64,000 bases of DNA from Kordiimonas aestuarii (GTDB lineage Bacteria > Pseudomonadota > Alphaproteobacteria > Sphingomonadales > Kordiimonadaceae). The stretch lies in assembly GCF_025574465.1 (NCBI RefSeq), contig NZ_JAOBPP010000014.1, positions 62,001 through 126,000 of the forward strand. Reading direction: 5' to 3'. Positions 16,678 through 25,113 of the stretch are shown here, piece by piece. Within the stretch, counting starts at the first letter, position 1; each line of letters opens with the position of its first letter. The notes beneath the pieces were generated by a model. It was not told the origin of the DNA and did not search any database. It was given only the letters and a program-made list of their open reading frames with translations. The translations under genes and the position numbers were made by a program.

Positions 16678-18780
16678 ATGGGAATGAAAGGCCTGCTGAC
16701 AGCTGTCAGTGCACTTGCACTGATCGGCAATGGGGCAATTGCGGACAGCGCAAACAGCGCAAACGGCGACGACGGCGCAGTCACCGAGCCGGCACCGGTG
16801 ATTGACACCCTGCCAGATGTCGGGACCGCACAGGAAAGCTATACCGCTGACTTCTTCGAACCCTATGCCCCCCAGAACGCCTATGACATGATCCAGCGCC
16901 TGCCCGGCTTTGTCTACAGTACGGGATCCGAGGCGCGGGGCTTTGGCGGCACGGCGGGCAATGTACTGATAGACAGCGCGCGCCCTACGTCGAAGTCCGG
17001 CGGGCTGACCGAAGCGCTGAGGCGTATTCCCGCGGCGCAGGTCATGCGCATTGAACTGCAGCGCGGTGCCATGGCCGCGGGCGAAGCCGCCGGGCAAACG
17101 GTGGTTGCGAATGTTATCCGCTACAAGAACAAAAGCAGCGGCACCTGGACCGTGGAAACCCGCCGGGTGGGCAACAACAAGATCCTGCCCATGCTGGACG
17201 CCACCTTCGCCACCAAGCTGATGGGCTGGGACGCCTCATTCCAGCTGGATACCTTCATCAAGTCCACCGACCGGGACGCGGTGATCAGCCGCGTGGATGC
17301 CGATGGCACGCTTCTGAACAAGATGACCGAAGACCGGCAGGAAGAAGAACGCTTTGGCGCGCTGTCCTTTGACGCGGGCCGCGACGCCTTTGGTGGGCGC
17401 CTGCAACTCAACGGCCGGATGAAATATTTTGCCTGGCACGGCGACACCAGCCGCTTGGGGTACGGTACCAGCGGGCTGGACACCCGGGCCCAGGACCGTT
17501 TCTTCAACGACCATGACGAAGAAGAATATGGCGGCGAACTGGGGGCTGACTGGTCACGCACCTATGCGTCCGGCTGGAAATGGCGTCTGATCGCGCTCGG
17601 CACCTTCGAGGATGAGACCAACACCGACAATTTTCTCAGCGAAGCCCCGCTCCGCAACGCGACCGAAGTAGGTGACATCACCAGCAAGGAAAAATCCACC
17701 GAGACCATCCTGCGCACGACCTATGGCTTGACCCAAGGCACCCTCAGGCCCGAATTTGGCGTGGAAGGGGCTTATAACCGTCTCGACAGCACGCTCGCGA
17801 TCCTGATTGTGGACGGCAGCGGCATGACCACCGAGGACATGCCCGCCAGCACCGTACGCGTGGCAGAACTGCGCGCGGAAACCTTTGGCAACCTTGTATG
17901 GCAGGCCAGCACCAAGCTGACCGCCGACGTGGGCGCCAAGGCTGAGGTGTCCCGCATCTCCACCCGGGGCGGCACGGAACAGACGTTCACTTTCCTCAAG
18001 CCTTCCGCGGGCCTCAATTATACAGTGAGCGATCATGTGCAGGTCAGTGTGAAGGCCGAACGTTCTGTCGGGCAGCTTGACTTTTCCGACTTCGCGGCAT
18101 CGGCGGACGCAGTGGACGACCGGCAGTTTGTCGGCAACCCCAACCTGAAACCGGACCGCACAGACCGCCTTCAAGCCAAGCTTGACTATACCTTTGGCGA
18201 GCGCGGCGCGATCTCCACCACCGTTTTTTACGAATGGAAGGACGACGTGCTGGAACAGACCATCCTGCCGTCCGGTGGCCAGGGGCTGGCAAACGCCGGC
18301 AGTGCAAAGCGCTGGGGCATGAATGCCAACGCCAACCTGCCGCTTGATTTTGCGCTTGAAGGCGGCCTGCTGGAGATTGACGTTTACTTGAAGGATTCAG
18401 CGTTTGAAGACCCGCTCACCGGGCAGACCCGGTACCTGCATGACTTCACACCGTCCGAGGTTTATATCGACTTCCGCCATGACATCCCGGACACCAACTG
18501 GGCCTGGGGCCTTGAATATAATTCCGCCTATCATTGGCACGGCTATTATATCAATGAACATGAAGATTTTCGCGGCAACAACCGCTATGGCGCCTTCATT
18601 GAAACGACCGAATTTTTCGGCGTGAAAACAAGCCTGATCCTTTATGATGTGTTTGGCGGCGACTTTGACCGGCTGCGAGAACTGTATGACCCGACCCGCG
18701 GCGGCGCCAGCATTGGCACCGAACTGTCGGAGCGCACCCGCGACACCGGCGTGCGTTTTGTTGTCAGCGGCCAGTTCTAG
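16678..18780 (+). CDS. TonB-dependent outer-membrane receptor
   Basis: A 700-residue protein: signal peptide (GLLTAVSALALIGNGAIA), plug domain (about 60-150; YDMIQRLPGFVYSTGSEARG, VLIDSARPTSKSGGL, IPAAQVMRIELQRG), then a long beta-barrel ending in Phe (FVVSGQF). The plug is of the short type found in receptors for which siderophore motifs are absent; the ligand is unknown. The N-terminal extension after the signal peptide is acidic and contains a possible TonB-box area (PAPVIDTLPDV). ATG 16678 follows AAGGGGTG. It is a single gene with a 16550 inverted repeat upstream and a hairpin just after the stop. Confidence 0.87.
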   Translation: MGMKGLLTAVSALALIGNGAIADSANSANGDDGAVTEPAPVIDTLPDVGTAQESYTADFFEPYAPQNAYDMIQRLPGFVYSTGSEARGFGGTAGNVLIDSARPTSKSGGLTEALRRIPAAQVMRIELQRGAMAAGEAAGQTVVANVIRYKNKSSGTWTVETRRVGNNKILPMLDATFATKLMGWDASFQLDTFIKSTDRDAVISRVDADGTLLNKMTEDRQEEERFGALSFDAGRDAFGGRLQLNGRMKYFAWHGDTSRLGYGTSGLDTRAQDRFFNDHDEEEYGGELGADWSRTYASGWKWRLIALGTFEDETNTDNFLSEAPLRNATEVGDITSKEKSTETILRTTYGLTQGTLRPEFGVEGAYNRLDSTLAILIVDGSGMTTEDMPASTVRVAELRAETFGNLVWQASTKLTADVGAKAEVSRISTRGGTEQTFTFLKPSAGLNYTVSDHVQVSVKAERSVGQLDFSDFAASADAVDDRQFVGNPNLKPDRTDRLQAKLDYTFGERGAISTTVFYEWKDDVLEQTILPSGGQGLANAGSAKRWGMNANANLPLDFALEGGLLEIDVYLKDSAFEDPLTGQTRYLHDFTPSEVYIDFRHDIPDTNWAWGLEYNSAYHWHGYYINEHEDFRGNNRYGAFIETTEFFGVKTSLILYDVFGGDFDRLRELYDPTRGGASIGTELSERTRDTGVRFVVSGQF

Positions 18781-18827
18781 CCACACATTTCACTTGAAAG
18801 CCCGTGTGCGGCTCACTTGAAAGGAAG

Positions 18828-18859
18828 AGCCCGTGCGCCAAGGGGGTGACGCACGGGCT
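18828..18859. terminator. hairpin between convergent genes, possible terminator
   Basis: AGCCCGTGCG (18828-18837) pairs with CGCACGGGCT (18850-18859). There is no good T-run on the plus strand; on the minus strand CTCTTCCTTTC follows. It may act on both sides of the convergent receptor and DMT genes. Confidence 0.5.
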
Positions 18860-18952
18860 ATGACCGGGGTGTTCAGGGGGAGGAATGGGTACCCCGGCAT
18901 GATCAAGAGATAAGCATGGACTGTGGCGGTTTTAAGGGGGTGCGGCGTTTCA

Positions 18953-19849
18953 TCACAGATTGTTGACCGGCACGCCGCTGCGCAGCCGGAAACCGGCCAT
19001 CACAGCCGCGGCCAAAATCAGCGCGCCACCCAGCCACACAAGGATGTCCGGCACCTCGCCAAACAGCACCACACCCGCCACTGTTGCCACCAGAAGCCGC
19101 AGGAAATCCACCGGCAGCACCACGGTCGCGTCGGCACTGGCGAATGCGCGCGCCATGGCGCTTTGTGCAATGGTGAAGCCAAGCCCCATGAAAGCCATGA
19201 GGGCAAAATCGGCCGGGCTTGGCCAGACCCAGTGGTCCAGCGCGAGCCAGAGGCTGACCGGCACCAACAGCACAAATTGTGACGCCACCATGGTTGCCAT
19301 GTCCTCCGTGCGCGAGAGCACCTTGACGGCAACAAAGGCCGCCGCTGTCATCACCGCGCCCAAAAGCGCCGCCGTCACGCCAAAAAAAGCACCCTCCGCC
19401 AAGGACGGCTGTGCAACCATCACCATGCCCGCAAACCCTATGACAAGCGCCGCCAGTCGCAAGGCGTTGGCTCGCTCCCCCATAAAGGCAACTGCGATAA
19501 CGCTGGAGAAAAGCGGCGCCAGATAGGTGATGGCCACCACCGTGGCCAGCGGCGCATTCGCCAGCGCGTAAAAAAGACTGTAGACCCCCACACAAGCCAC
19601 CAGCCCCCGCACACCGTGTAGCCACGGACGCGCCGTGTGAAAAAGCGACCGCCCCCGTGTGGCGAGAAGCGGCAGAATGACCAGCAGACCAAAGGCGTTG
19701 CGGTAAAATACCAGAAGTTCCGGCGTGTAGCGGTCAGAAAGCACACGCACCACCACCCAGATCAGGGACTGGAAAAGAGCGTAGGTGGCCATGTAGGCCA
19801 CCCCGCGAAAGTTATTGTTCCCCCCCGCGCGCAAGCGGGTGTCCGTCAT
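18953..19849 (-). CDS. DMT family transporter (EamA), LysR-linked
   Basis: A 298-residue inner-membrane protein with ten helices in two EamA repeats; helix 1 reads TYALFQSLIWVVVRVL, helices 3-4 ALANAPLATVVAITYLAP (the conserved end of repeat 1), and the second repeat has SADATVVLPVDFLRLLVAT. It follows the NHL protein gene by two bases, so the two are translated from one message that diverges from a LysR regulator. Likely an exporter or importer for a metabolite recognised by that regulator; the compound is unknown. Confidence 0.87.
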   Translation of the reverse strand: MTDTRLRAGGNNNFRGVAYMATYALFQSLIWVVVRVLSDRYTPELLVFYRNAFGLLVILPLLATRGRSLFHTARPWLHGVRGLVACVGVYSLFYALANAPLATVVAITYLAPLFSSVIAVAFMGERANALRLAALVIGFAGMVMVAQPSLAEGAFFGVTAALLGAVMTAAAFVAVKVLSRTEDMATMVASQFVLLVPVSLWLALDHWVWPSPADFALMAFMGLGFTIAQSAMARAFASADATVVLPVDFLRLLVATVAGVVLFGEVPDILVWLGGALILAAAVMAGFRLRSGVPVNNL

Positions 19850-19851
19850 GC

Positions 19852-20823
19852 CTAGCGCTTCCCGGCGGGCGCAAGCGCGGTGACGCGCCAGTTGAAGATA
19901 TCGCTGACCAGCACCCCGCCATCCGGGCGGGCCGCAACGCCGTGCAACGAAACATATTGCCCAAGTGCCTTGCCGGGCGCGCCGGTTTTTGACAAGACCT
20001 TGCCGTTCTCATCCAGCCGGACCAGTTTTTCCGCCCGTGCGTCCGTCATCAGGAAGCCGCCATCCGGCAGCGCCTCAAGCCCGTAGGGGTAACCGACCCC
20101 TGACCAGACTTCCCTGAACTTCCCATCAAGGTCAAAAAGCTGGATACGCTGATTTTCGCGGTCCCCGACATAGAGCGTGTCACCCTTGACGACGACAGAG
20201 TGCGGGAAGTTGAACTGGCCCTCGCCCTCGCCTTTCTCGCCGAATGACTTGATCATATTGCCGTCAGGGTCGAATTTCACGATGCGAAAGTTGCCGCCGT
20301 CGGCCACATAGAGATTGCCGCCCGCGTCAAACGCCACGTCGCTCGGCTTATCGAAAAAGGTGTAATTATAGTCGCGGTCGAACCAGCCGGGGCTGGCGTA
20401 GTCCCTTCGGCCATAGACGCGCAGCAATTCCCCGCCCGGCGTGAACTGCAGCACCAGATGGTTGCCCACGTCCGTTGTCCAGATATTGCCGTCGGCGTCC
20501 TCGCGCAGGCCGTGCGGGCTTTTGAACAGGCCGTGGCCAATCTCGCGGTCAAACTTGCCGGTCGGCTTGAATTTGAGCAGCGCATGCTCCCCCCGGTTCA
20601 GCACATAAATGGCGCCCGGCTTGCCGCCATTGCCCGTGCTTTGCAACACACCCGGCACCTCGACGAGGAACCAGCCTTCCGGCATTTCAAGCCCCGGCGC
20701 TTTCGCCTGCCAACTGGTGTCCACTGCCCAGGTATGGTCCGCCGCACTGCCGATGGACGTGACCGCCGCCAGACCAGTCAGGGTGAAGACCCCCGCCATG
20801 CCGATCAGGTGTTTAAACTTCAT
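19852..20823 (-). CDS. exported NHL-repeat beta-propeller protein
   Basis: A 323-residue exported protein (signal peptide about 1-25, MAGVFTLTGLAAVTSIGSA). It has five to six NHL-type blades, each with the G.I.V.D..N.RI.KF pattern: FKSPHGLREDADGNIWTTDV, PSDVAFDAGGNLYVADGGNF, FNFPHSVVVKGDTLYVGDRE, YGLEALPDGGFLMTD. The overall order resembles the propeller of peptidyl-alpha-hydroxyglycine amidating lyase, but I cannot confirm its Zn/Ca ligands, so enzyme activity is open. ATG 20823 comes after AGGATAAGCGAG. First gene of the unit that continues into the DMT transporter and is divergent from the LysR gene. Confidence 0.8.
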   Translation of the reverse strand: MKFKHLIGMAGVFTLTGLAAVTSIGSAADHTWAVDTSWQAKAPGLEMPEGWFLVEVPGVLQSTGNGGKPGAIYVLNRGEHALLKFKPTGKFDREIGHGLFKSPHGLREDADGNIWTTDVGNHLVLQFTPGGELLRVYGRRDYASPGWFDRDYNYTFFDKPSDVAFDAGGNLYVADGGNFRIVKFDPDGNMIKSFGEKGEGEGQFNFPHSVVVKGDTLYVGDRENQRIQLFDLDGKFREVWSGVGYPYGLEALPDGGFLMTDARAEKLVRLDENGKVLSKTGAPGKALGQYVSLHGVAARPDGGVLVSDIFNWRVTALAPAGKR

Positions 20824-20920
20824 CTCGCTTATCCTTCTGTTTCGCTGGCCTTGAGGCCCCTTCATGCGCAGAAGATTGCTCAGCACGATTGATTATTCAA
20901 ATATCGTATTTTTATATGTA

Positions 20921-20939
20921 TGATGAATAAAATTTATCA
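20921..20939. promoter_or_regulatory. LysR-type binding box (T-N11-A)
   Basis: TGAT-N11-ATCA lies at 20921-20939, fifteen bases before the LysR start and within the 130-bp divergent region. A second symmetric pair, TTATTCA (20893-20899) and TGAATAA (20924-20930), overlaps it. This is the classic arrangement for autoregulation and control of the divergent NHL-DMT unit. Confidence 0.65.
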
Positions 20940-20953
20940 TTTGGAATGGCAGA

Positions 20954-21850
20954 ATGGACCTGAAACAACTGCGCTATTTTGCGGCGATTATTGATGAAGG
21001 CGGCATGCGCCGCGCCGCAGACGGCCTGCATGTCAGCCAGCCGGCACTGACCGTCGCCGTCAAACAGCTTGAAGCAGCGCTGGGGGTCAGCCTGTTCAGC
21101 CGGACCGGGCGCACGCTTGAACCCACGCGCGAGGGCTACCGGCTTTATGCCCATGCCCGCGCCCTTCTCGCACAGGCCGAGAAGGCAAAAAGTGAAATGC
21201 GCGCGCTGGCGTCCCTCGAAGTGGCGGACCTGCCGCTGGCCGCCACCGGCATGATCGCGAACCATGTGCTCGCCCGTCCCATCAGCCGCTTCCTGGGCCA
21301 GCATCCAGGGGTGAAAATCTCCCTGTTGCAGATGGGTGGACCCGCGGTTGAAAGCGCCCTGAAACTGGGCGAGGTGGAGATCGGCTTTGCCATGCACGAA
21401 CTGGACGCAGGCTTTGAACAGGTGCCGGTGTTTAGCAATCAGGTTGCCGTATGCCTGCGCGCGGACCACCCGGCCGCCGCGCGTGACACCATCAGCTGGA
21501 GCGACCTTCTCGACCTTCCGGTCGCCACCCTGCCGCGCAGCTATACGCTGCATGCCCGGCTGCTGAAGGAAGCCCGCCGCCACAGCAAAAGCGCCAATAT
21601 CGTGCTGGAGAGCGACGCCATGGGGCCCCTCACCGCCGCCATAGAAGACGGCACCGCCGTCGGTCTTCTGATGGAGGCGGCGAAACCTGCGGGTGACCAT
21701 ATCAAAGCGCTGCCGATCACGGAAAACAAGGGCTATCACTTCAGCCTGAACGCCTGCTGGCGCAAGGACATGCCGCTATCGGTCGCCGGGCAGGCATTAG
21801 TTGGATTTTTACAGGAAAATAAATCTAACACACTGCTTTTAAAAGATTAA
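20954..21850 (+). CDS. LysR family transcriptional regulator
   Basis: A 298-residue regulator with the N-terminal winged HTH (MDLKQLRYFAAIIDEGGM, AADGLHVSQPALTVAVKQLE) and a C-terminal effector domain that opens with LPLAATGMIANHVLARPIS and contains PAVESALKLGEVEIGFAMHE. It is divergent from the NHL protein and DMT transporter, which is the usual relation of a LysR protein with its target operon; the effector is not predictable. The T-N11-A box just upstream supports this. The stop is followed within 20 bases by the sigma-32-like promoter of hsp20. Confidence 0.93.
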   Translation: MDLKQLRYFAAIIDEGGMRRAADGLHVSQPALTVAVKQLEAALGVSLFSRTGRTLEPTREGYRLYAHARALLAQAEKAKSEMRALASLEVADLPLAATGMIANHVLARPISRFLGQHPGVKISLLQMGGPAVESALKLGEVEIGFAMHELDAGFEQVPVFSNQVAVCLRADHPAAARDTISWSDLLDLPVATLPRSYTLHARLLKEARRHSKSANIVLESDAMGPLTAAIEDGTAVGLLMEAAKPAGDHIKALPITENKGYHFSLNACWRKDMPLSVAGQALVGFLQENKSNTLLLKD

Positions 21851-21868
21851 ATTTTTAACCGCACCCCT

Positions 21869-21896
21869 CTTGAAGCAGGAAAATCGCTCCCTAAAT
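21869..21896 (+). promoter_or_regulatory. sigma-32 (RpoH) type heat-shock promoter of hsp20
   Basis: CTTGAA (21869-21874), a 14-base spacer, then CCCTAAAT (21889-21896) match the RpoH consensus CTTGAA-N14-CCCCATNT closely. Transcription would start near 21903, directly before the ROSE-like leader. Confidence 0.75.
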
Positions 21897-21900
21897 ATGC

Positions 21901-21972
21901 GATATCGGCGCCTGAAAGGGCCGATATCATAGTAACGTTGAAGTGAACATTGCTCAAAGGAGGATGTAAGCT
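21901..21972 (+). promoter_or_regulatory. ROSE-like RNA thermometer in the hsp20 leader
   Basis: Two hairpins are visible. The first is GATATCGGC (21901-21909) with GCCGATATC (21920-21928). The second pairs ACATTGCTC (21947-21955) with GAGGATGT (21960-21967) across an AAAG loop and leaves one G unpaired, so the UUGCU element masks the AGGAGG ribosome site. That UUGCU/anti-Shine-Dalgarno pairing with a bulged G is the hallmark of ROSE elements of small heat-shock genes in alpha- and gammaproteobacteria. Heating should open it and allow translation. Confidence 0.8.
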
Positions 21973-22461
21973 ATGACCAGATACGATTTTTCCCCCCTTT
22001 TCCGATCCACCATCGGGTTTGACCGGATGGCCGGCCTGCTGGATACCGCGATGAAAGCGGCAGACCACGACAGCGGCTACCCGCCCTATGACATCATGCA
22101 GGCGGATGACGACAGGTACCGCCTCACGTTGAGCATTGCGGGTTTTTCGGAAGACGAACTGACGGTTGAGCAACAGGACCGCGAACTTGTTGTCAGCGGC
22201 TCAAAAAATACCCGTGACAATGAAGCCAGCTTTCTGCATCGCGGCATTGCCACGCGGGATTTCCGCCGCGTGTTCCAACTGGCGGACCATGTCAGCGTCA
22301 GCGGCGCCAATCTTTCGAACGGGCTTCTGACCATTGATCTGCTGCGCGAGGTGCCGGAAGACCAGAAACCCCGCCGGATCGAGATTCGCGAAAGCGCACC
22401 CGGCAGCCTACTGGGCAAGGCAAAAAAGCTGCTGTCAGACAAAAGCGCCAAAGCTGCCTGA
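21973..22461 (+). CDS. small heat-shock protein, Hsp20/IbpA family
   Basis: A 162-residue cytoplasmic holdase. The N-terminus FSPLFRSTIGFDRMAGLLD is the IbpA/HspA type, then the alpha-crystallin domain (about 38-135) with YDIMQADDDRYRLTLSIAGF and the conserved LSNGLLTIDL (A/G-x-L-x-n-G-v-L pattern). A short charged tail follows. It binds unfolding proteins and passes them to DnaK/ClpB. Expression is set at two levels visible in the DNA: an RpoH-type promoter and a ROSE-like leader. ATG 21973 is eight bases after AGGAGGA. Confidence 0.93.
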   Translation: MTRYDFSPLFRSTIGFDRMAGLLDTAMKAADHDSGYPPYDIMQADDDRYRLTLSIAGFSEDELTVEQQDRELVVSGSKNTRDNEASFLHRGIATRDFRRVFQLADHVSVSGANLSNGLLTIDLLREVPEDQKPRRIEIRESAPGSLLGKAKKLLSDKSAKAA

Positions 22462-22489
22462 TACAGTGAAGCGTGACCACAAACCTCGG

Positions 22490-22512
22490 GGCTTGCCGGC
22501 TTCCGGCAAGCC
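22490..22512. terminator. hairpin between convergent hsp20 and CheY-like genes
   Basis: GGCTTGCCGG and CCGGCAAGCC form a 10-bp stem with a CTT loop. The following TTCGCTT is only weakly T-rich. Probably ends hsp20 transcription. Confidence 0.55.
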
Positions 22513-22528
22513 TTCGCTTGACCAGCCG

Positions 22529-22939
22529 CTATGACGTGAGGATTTTTGTCAGCCGGGCTTTCAGCGCCACAGCGTTGATCGGCTTGAGCAAATAGTCTTT
22601 CACACCAAGCCCCTTGGCGCTGAGGATGTGATCTTTATCGGTGCTGCCAGTGAGGAAAAGCACAGGCGTGCGGGCACGTTTGGCATCAAAACGGATATTG
22701 GCACCCTTGCGGAGCATCGCGACAAAATCGATCCCGCCCATCGGTTCCATATTGATGTCGCAGATGATGATGTCGAAACCGCTTCGGTCCAGCACACGCA
22801 AGGCGTTTGAGCCATCCGTCGCTTCCGTCACCTCAGCAAAACCAAGCTGGGTCAGAAGCTTGTTCAGCATGTTGCGGATCAGTTCCTGATCGTCAACCAC
22901 CAGCGCTCTTTTGCCGGAAAAAAAAGTGTTATTCTTCAT
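22529..22939 (-). CDS. single-domain response regulator (CheY-like)
   Basis: A 136-residue receiver domain without an output domain. The acidic pair VVDDQE (about residue 16-17), the phosphorylatable Asp in IICDINMEPMGG (about 59), the Thr in VLFLTGS and the Lys in DYLLKPI are all present, so it should be active. No kinase gene is adjacent; a partner may be one of the kinases elsewhere in the window. Such stand-alone receivers work in chemotaxis, phosphorelays or general stress control. ATG 22939 is the only good start; upstream of it are about 230 non-coding bases up to the TonB gene. Confidence 0.9.
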   Translation of the reverse strand: MKNNTFFSGKRALVVDDQELIRNMLNKLLTQLGFAEVTEATDGSNALRVLDRSGFDIIICDINMEPMGGIDFVAMLRKGANIRFDAKRARTPVLFLTGSTDKDHILSAKGLGVKDYLLKPINAVALKARLTKILTS

Positions 22940-23169
22940 CTTCGCGCTTGTTCCCCGTCACAAGATTCTTGTGTGCAGGTAGCACGCTACAAGGGGATAG
23001 CCAAAGTTGCAATATCCAGAAAGCGCATGTTTTTTTGCTACCCGCTTTCACGCTGTCGTATTAATGTGTTTTAAACGATTGTTCTATAGGGTCTCGGTTG
23101 GGGAAGGGCCCCGAGCTATCTAGTTCATCTTTGTTCCGATTATGCTTTGTTACATGAAGGAGAGGGCGA

Positions 23170-23877
23170 ATGATCCTTGGCCGCACCAAAGCATTTATTG
23201 CCATGACTGCGATGACCGTGCTGGCCAGCGTACCGACGCTTGCCGCCGATGATGATTTCCAAAGCTGGGGTGAAAAGGTCTATGACCAGTTTGCCGCGAA
23301 ACAGCGTTACCCGCGCCAGGCGGTAGACCAGAAGCTGGAAGGCACCGTCAAGGTGCAGGTGACTGTTGCGAAAACCGGTTCGATCATCGGCTTTGCCATC
23401 AACCGTTCATCCGGCCACGAAATACTGGATGCAGAGGTCTTGAGCCTTCTCGGGCGTATCAACCCGCTGCCCACCCTGCCTGACGGCAAGGACACCTACA
23501 TCTTCAAGATCCCGCTGCGCTTCCAGATGGACGAAACCATGACAGCGATGGACGCTGCCGTTGAGGTGGATGCCGCGACCGATAACTGGAAAGACTGGCA
23601 GCGTGCCGTACAGCGCACCCTCGCGCGCAATCAGGGCTATCCGACACAACTGATCGACGAAGGCATTGAAGGCACCGTCAAGGTGCGTGTCAATGTTGCC
23701 GGCGACGGTACAATAACCGCGCAACAGGTCATGCAATCTTCCGGCAGCGATATTCTGGATGATGAGGCAATTGACCTGATGCGGCGCATCAGCTTCCCAC
23801 CGCTGCCAGAGGGCAAGGAGAGCATTGCACTGACCATTCCGCTTAACTACCGCCTGGACCATAACCGGCGCGGATAA
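23170..23877 (+). CDS. exported protein with two tandem TonB C-terminal domains
   Basis: A 235-residue protein with a cleavable-looking signal peptide (AMTAMTVLASVPTLAA) and two copies of the TonB C-terminal fold: about 42-118 (YPRQAVDQKLEGTVKVQVTV) and 148-228 (YPTQLIDEGIEGTVKVRVNV). Both keep the YP..A/L..G.EG.V.V...V...G motif and the late S-G-pattern (INRSSGHEILDAEV; MQSSGSDILDDEA). It lacks the N-terminal anchor and Pro-rich spacer of TonB, so it cannot couple to ExbBD in the usual way and may instead be a periplasmic adaptor that touches TonB boxes or peptidoglycan. ATG 23170 follows AGGAGAGGG. No exbB or exbD nearby. Confidence 0.85.
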   Translation: MILGRTKAFIAMTAMTVLASVPTLAADDDFQSWGEKVYDQFAAKQRYPRQAVDQKLEGTVKVQVTVAKTGSIIGFAINRSSGHEILDAEVLSLLGRINPLPTLPDGKDTYIFKIPLRFQMDETMTAMDAAVEVDAATDNWKDWQRAVQRTLARNQGYPTQLIDEGIEGTVKVRVNVAGDGTITAQQVMQSSGSDILDDEAIDLMRRISFPPLPEGKESIALTIPLNYRLDHNRRG

Positions 23878-23928
23878 TACCCGAAGCACGACCGCAAGGC
23901 ACAATAAAGGCCGGTCACGACAAACGAG

Positions 23929-23958
23929 AAAAGCCCGACGGGAAACCGCCGGGCTTTT
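23929..23958. terminator. bidirectional rho-independent terminator
   Basis: AAAAGCCCGaCGG and CCGcCGGGCTTTT form a stem with a GAAA loop and A/T tracts on both sides, between the convergent TonB-domain and acyl-CoA dehydrogenase genes. Confidence 0.9.
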
Positions 23959-23981
23959 GGATTCTGATACCGCGTTATGCG

Positions 23982-25097
23982 TTATGCGGCGTTTGACAGC
24001 TTCTGGAAGCGCTTGAGGTGATGGTCGGTATCGCCAAAATAATGGTCGATCATCACCAGTCGCTTGGCCACATGCGCAAGCGTCAGCTCCCACGTCACCC
24101 CGATACCACCATGCATCTGCACCGCCTCTTCGGCCACCATGCGGCCAATGCGGCCTGTCAGCGCCTTGGCGGCGGACAGGTGTTTCTCCCGCTCGTCGCT
24201 TTCAAGCTTGCTTGCCGCCAGCAATACGATGGACCGGGCCTGCTCTATCTCAAGGCACATATCCACCATGCGGTGTTGCAGCGCCTGGAACTTGCCGATC
24301 GGCACACCAAACTGTGTGCGGGTGCGCAGGTATTCAAGCGTGGCATCCCGCGCGCTTTCCATCGCGCCAAGACTTTCGGCACACAGCGCAAAGGTACCAC
24401 GGGCAATAGCCCGGCCCAGCGCATCCTCCGCCGCCTTGCCTTCCAGCAGGATATCGTCCTTCGCAACAGCGACACCGTCAAACGACAGTTCTGCCGCCGC
24501 GAAGCCGTCATGGGTCTTGAAGGCCCTTACCGACATGCCGCCCGCGCCTTTCGGCACCAGCGCAAGCGCCAGGCCATTTGGCCCCTTGGCGGAGACAATA
24601 ACCGTGTCGGCCTGCGCGCCGCTGATAACAACGGACTTGGCGCCCGCAAGGCTATAGCCATCGCCGTCTGCCGTCAGCGCGGCGTTCACCACATCGGCAT
24701 TATAGCGTGCGCCGGGTTCATAGTGCGCCAGCGCCAGCAAATGCCCGCCCGCCACAACATCATCCAGCAGTGCGGGGCCCCGGCCTGTGGCACTCTCTTC
24801 CGCCAAAAGGCCAGCGCCCAGCACGGCGGTCGCGAGGAATGGCTCCACCACGATGCCACGGCCAAGCTCTTCCATCACCACCATGATGTCGATGCCGGTG
24901 CCGCCAAGGCCGCCGACACGTTCCGGCAATACCGCCGCCACAAGGCCCAGCTCCGCCAGCTCGCCCCATATCTCGGGCGAATAGCCGGTGTCGGACTTGA
25001 TGATCTTGTCGCGGGTTTCAAAGTCGTATTTCTGGCGCACAAAGCGCGCAACCATGTCCTTGAGAAGGCTGTGATCTTCGCTCAGGTTAAAATCCAT
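23982..25097 (-). CDS. acyl-CoA dehydrogenase family protein (shorter partner)
   Basis: A 371-residue flavoprotein of the acyl-CoA dehydrogenase fold: N-terminal helices (MDFNLSEDHSLLKDMVARF), the middle beta domain (YSLAGAKSVVISGAQADTV) and the C-terminal helical domain (YLRTRTQFGVPIGKFQALQH, VQMHGGIGVTWELTLAHVAK). The FAD-contacting Gln/Arg segment RTQFG.PIG.FQ is intact. It follows the longer paralogue by 16 bases. Such unequal pairs often form alpha2beta2 enzymes in steroid, bile-acid or branched side-chain oxidation; that assignment is by analogy. ATG 25097 is the first good start. Confidence 0.9.
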   Translation of the reverse strand: MDFNLSEDHSLLKDMVARFVRQKYDFETRDKIIKSDTGYSPEIWGELAELGLVAAVLPERVGGLGGTGIDIMVVMEELGRGIVVEPFLATAVLGAGLLAEESATGRGPALLDDVVAGGHLLALAHYEPGARYNADVVNAALTADGDGYSLAGAKSVVISGAQADTVIVSAKGPNGLALALVPKGAGGMSVRAFKTHDGFAAAELSFDGVAVAKDDILLEGKAAEDALGRAIARGTFALCAESLGAMESARDATLEYLRTRTQFGVPIGKFQALQHRMVDMCLEIEQARSIVLLAASKLESDEREKHLSAAKALTGRIGRMVAEEAVQMHGGIGVTWELTLAHVAKRLVMIDHYFGDTDHHLKRFQKLSNAA

Positions 25098-25113
25098 GTT
25101 CTTCGCCCTTCCC

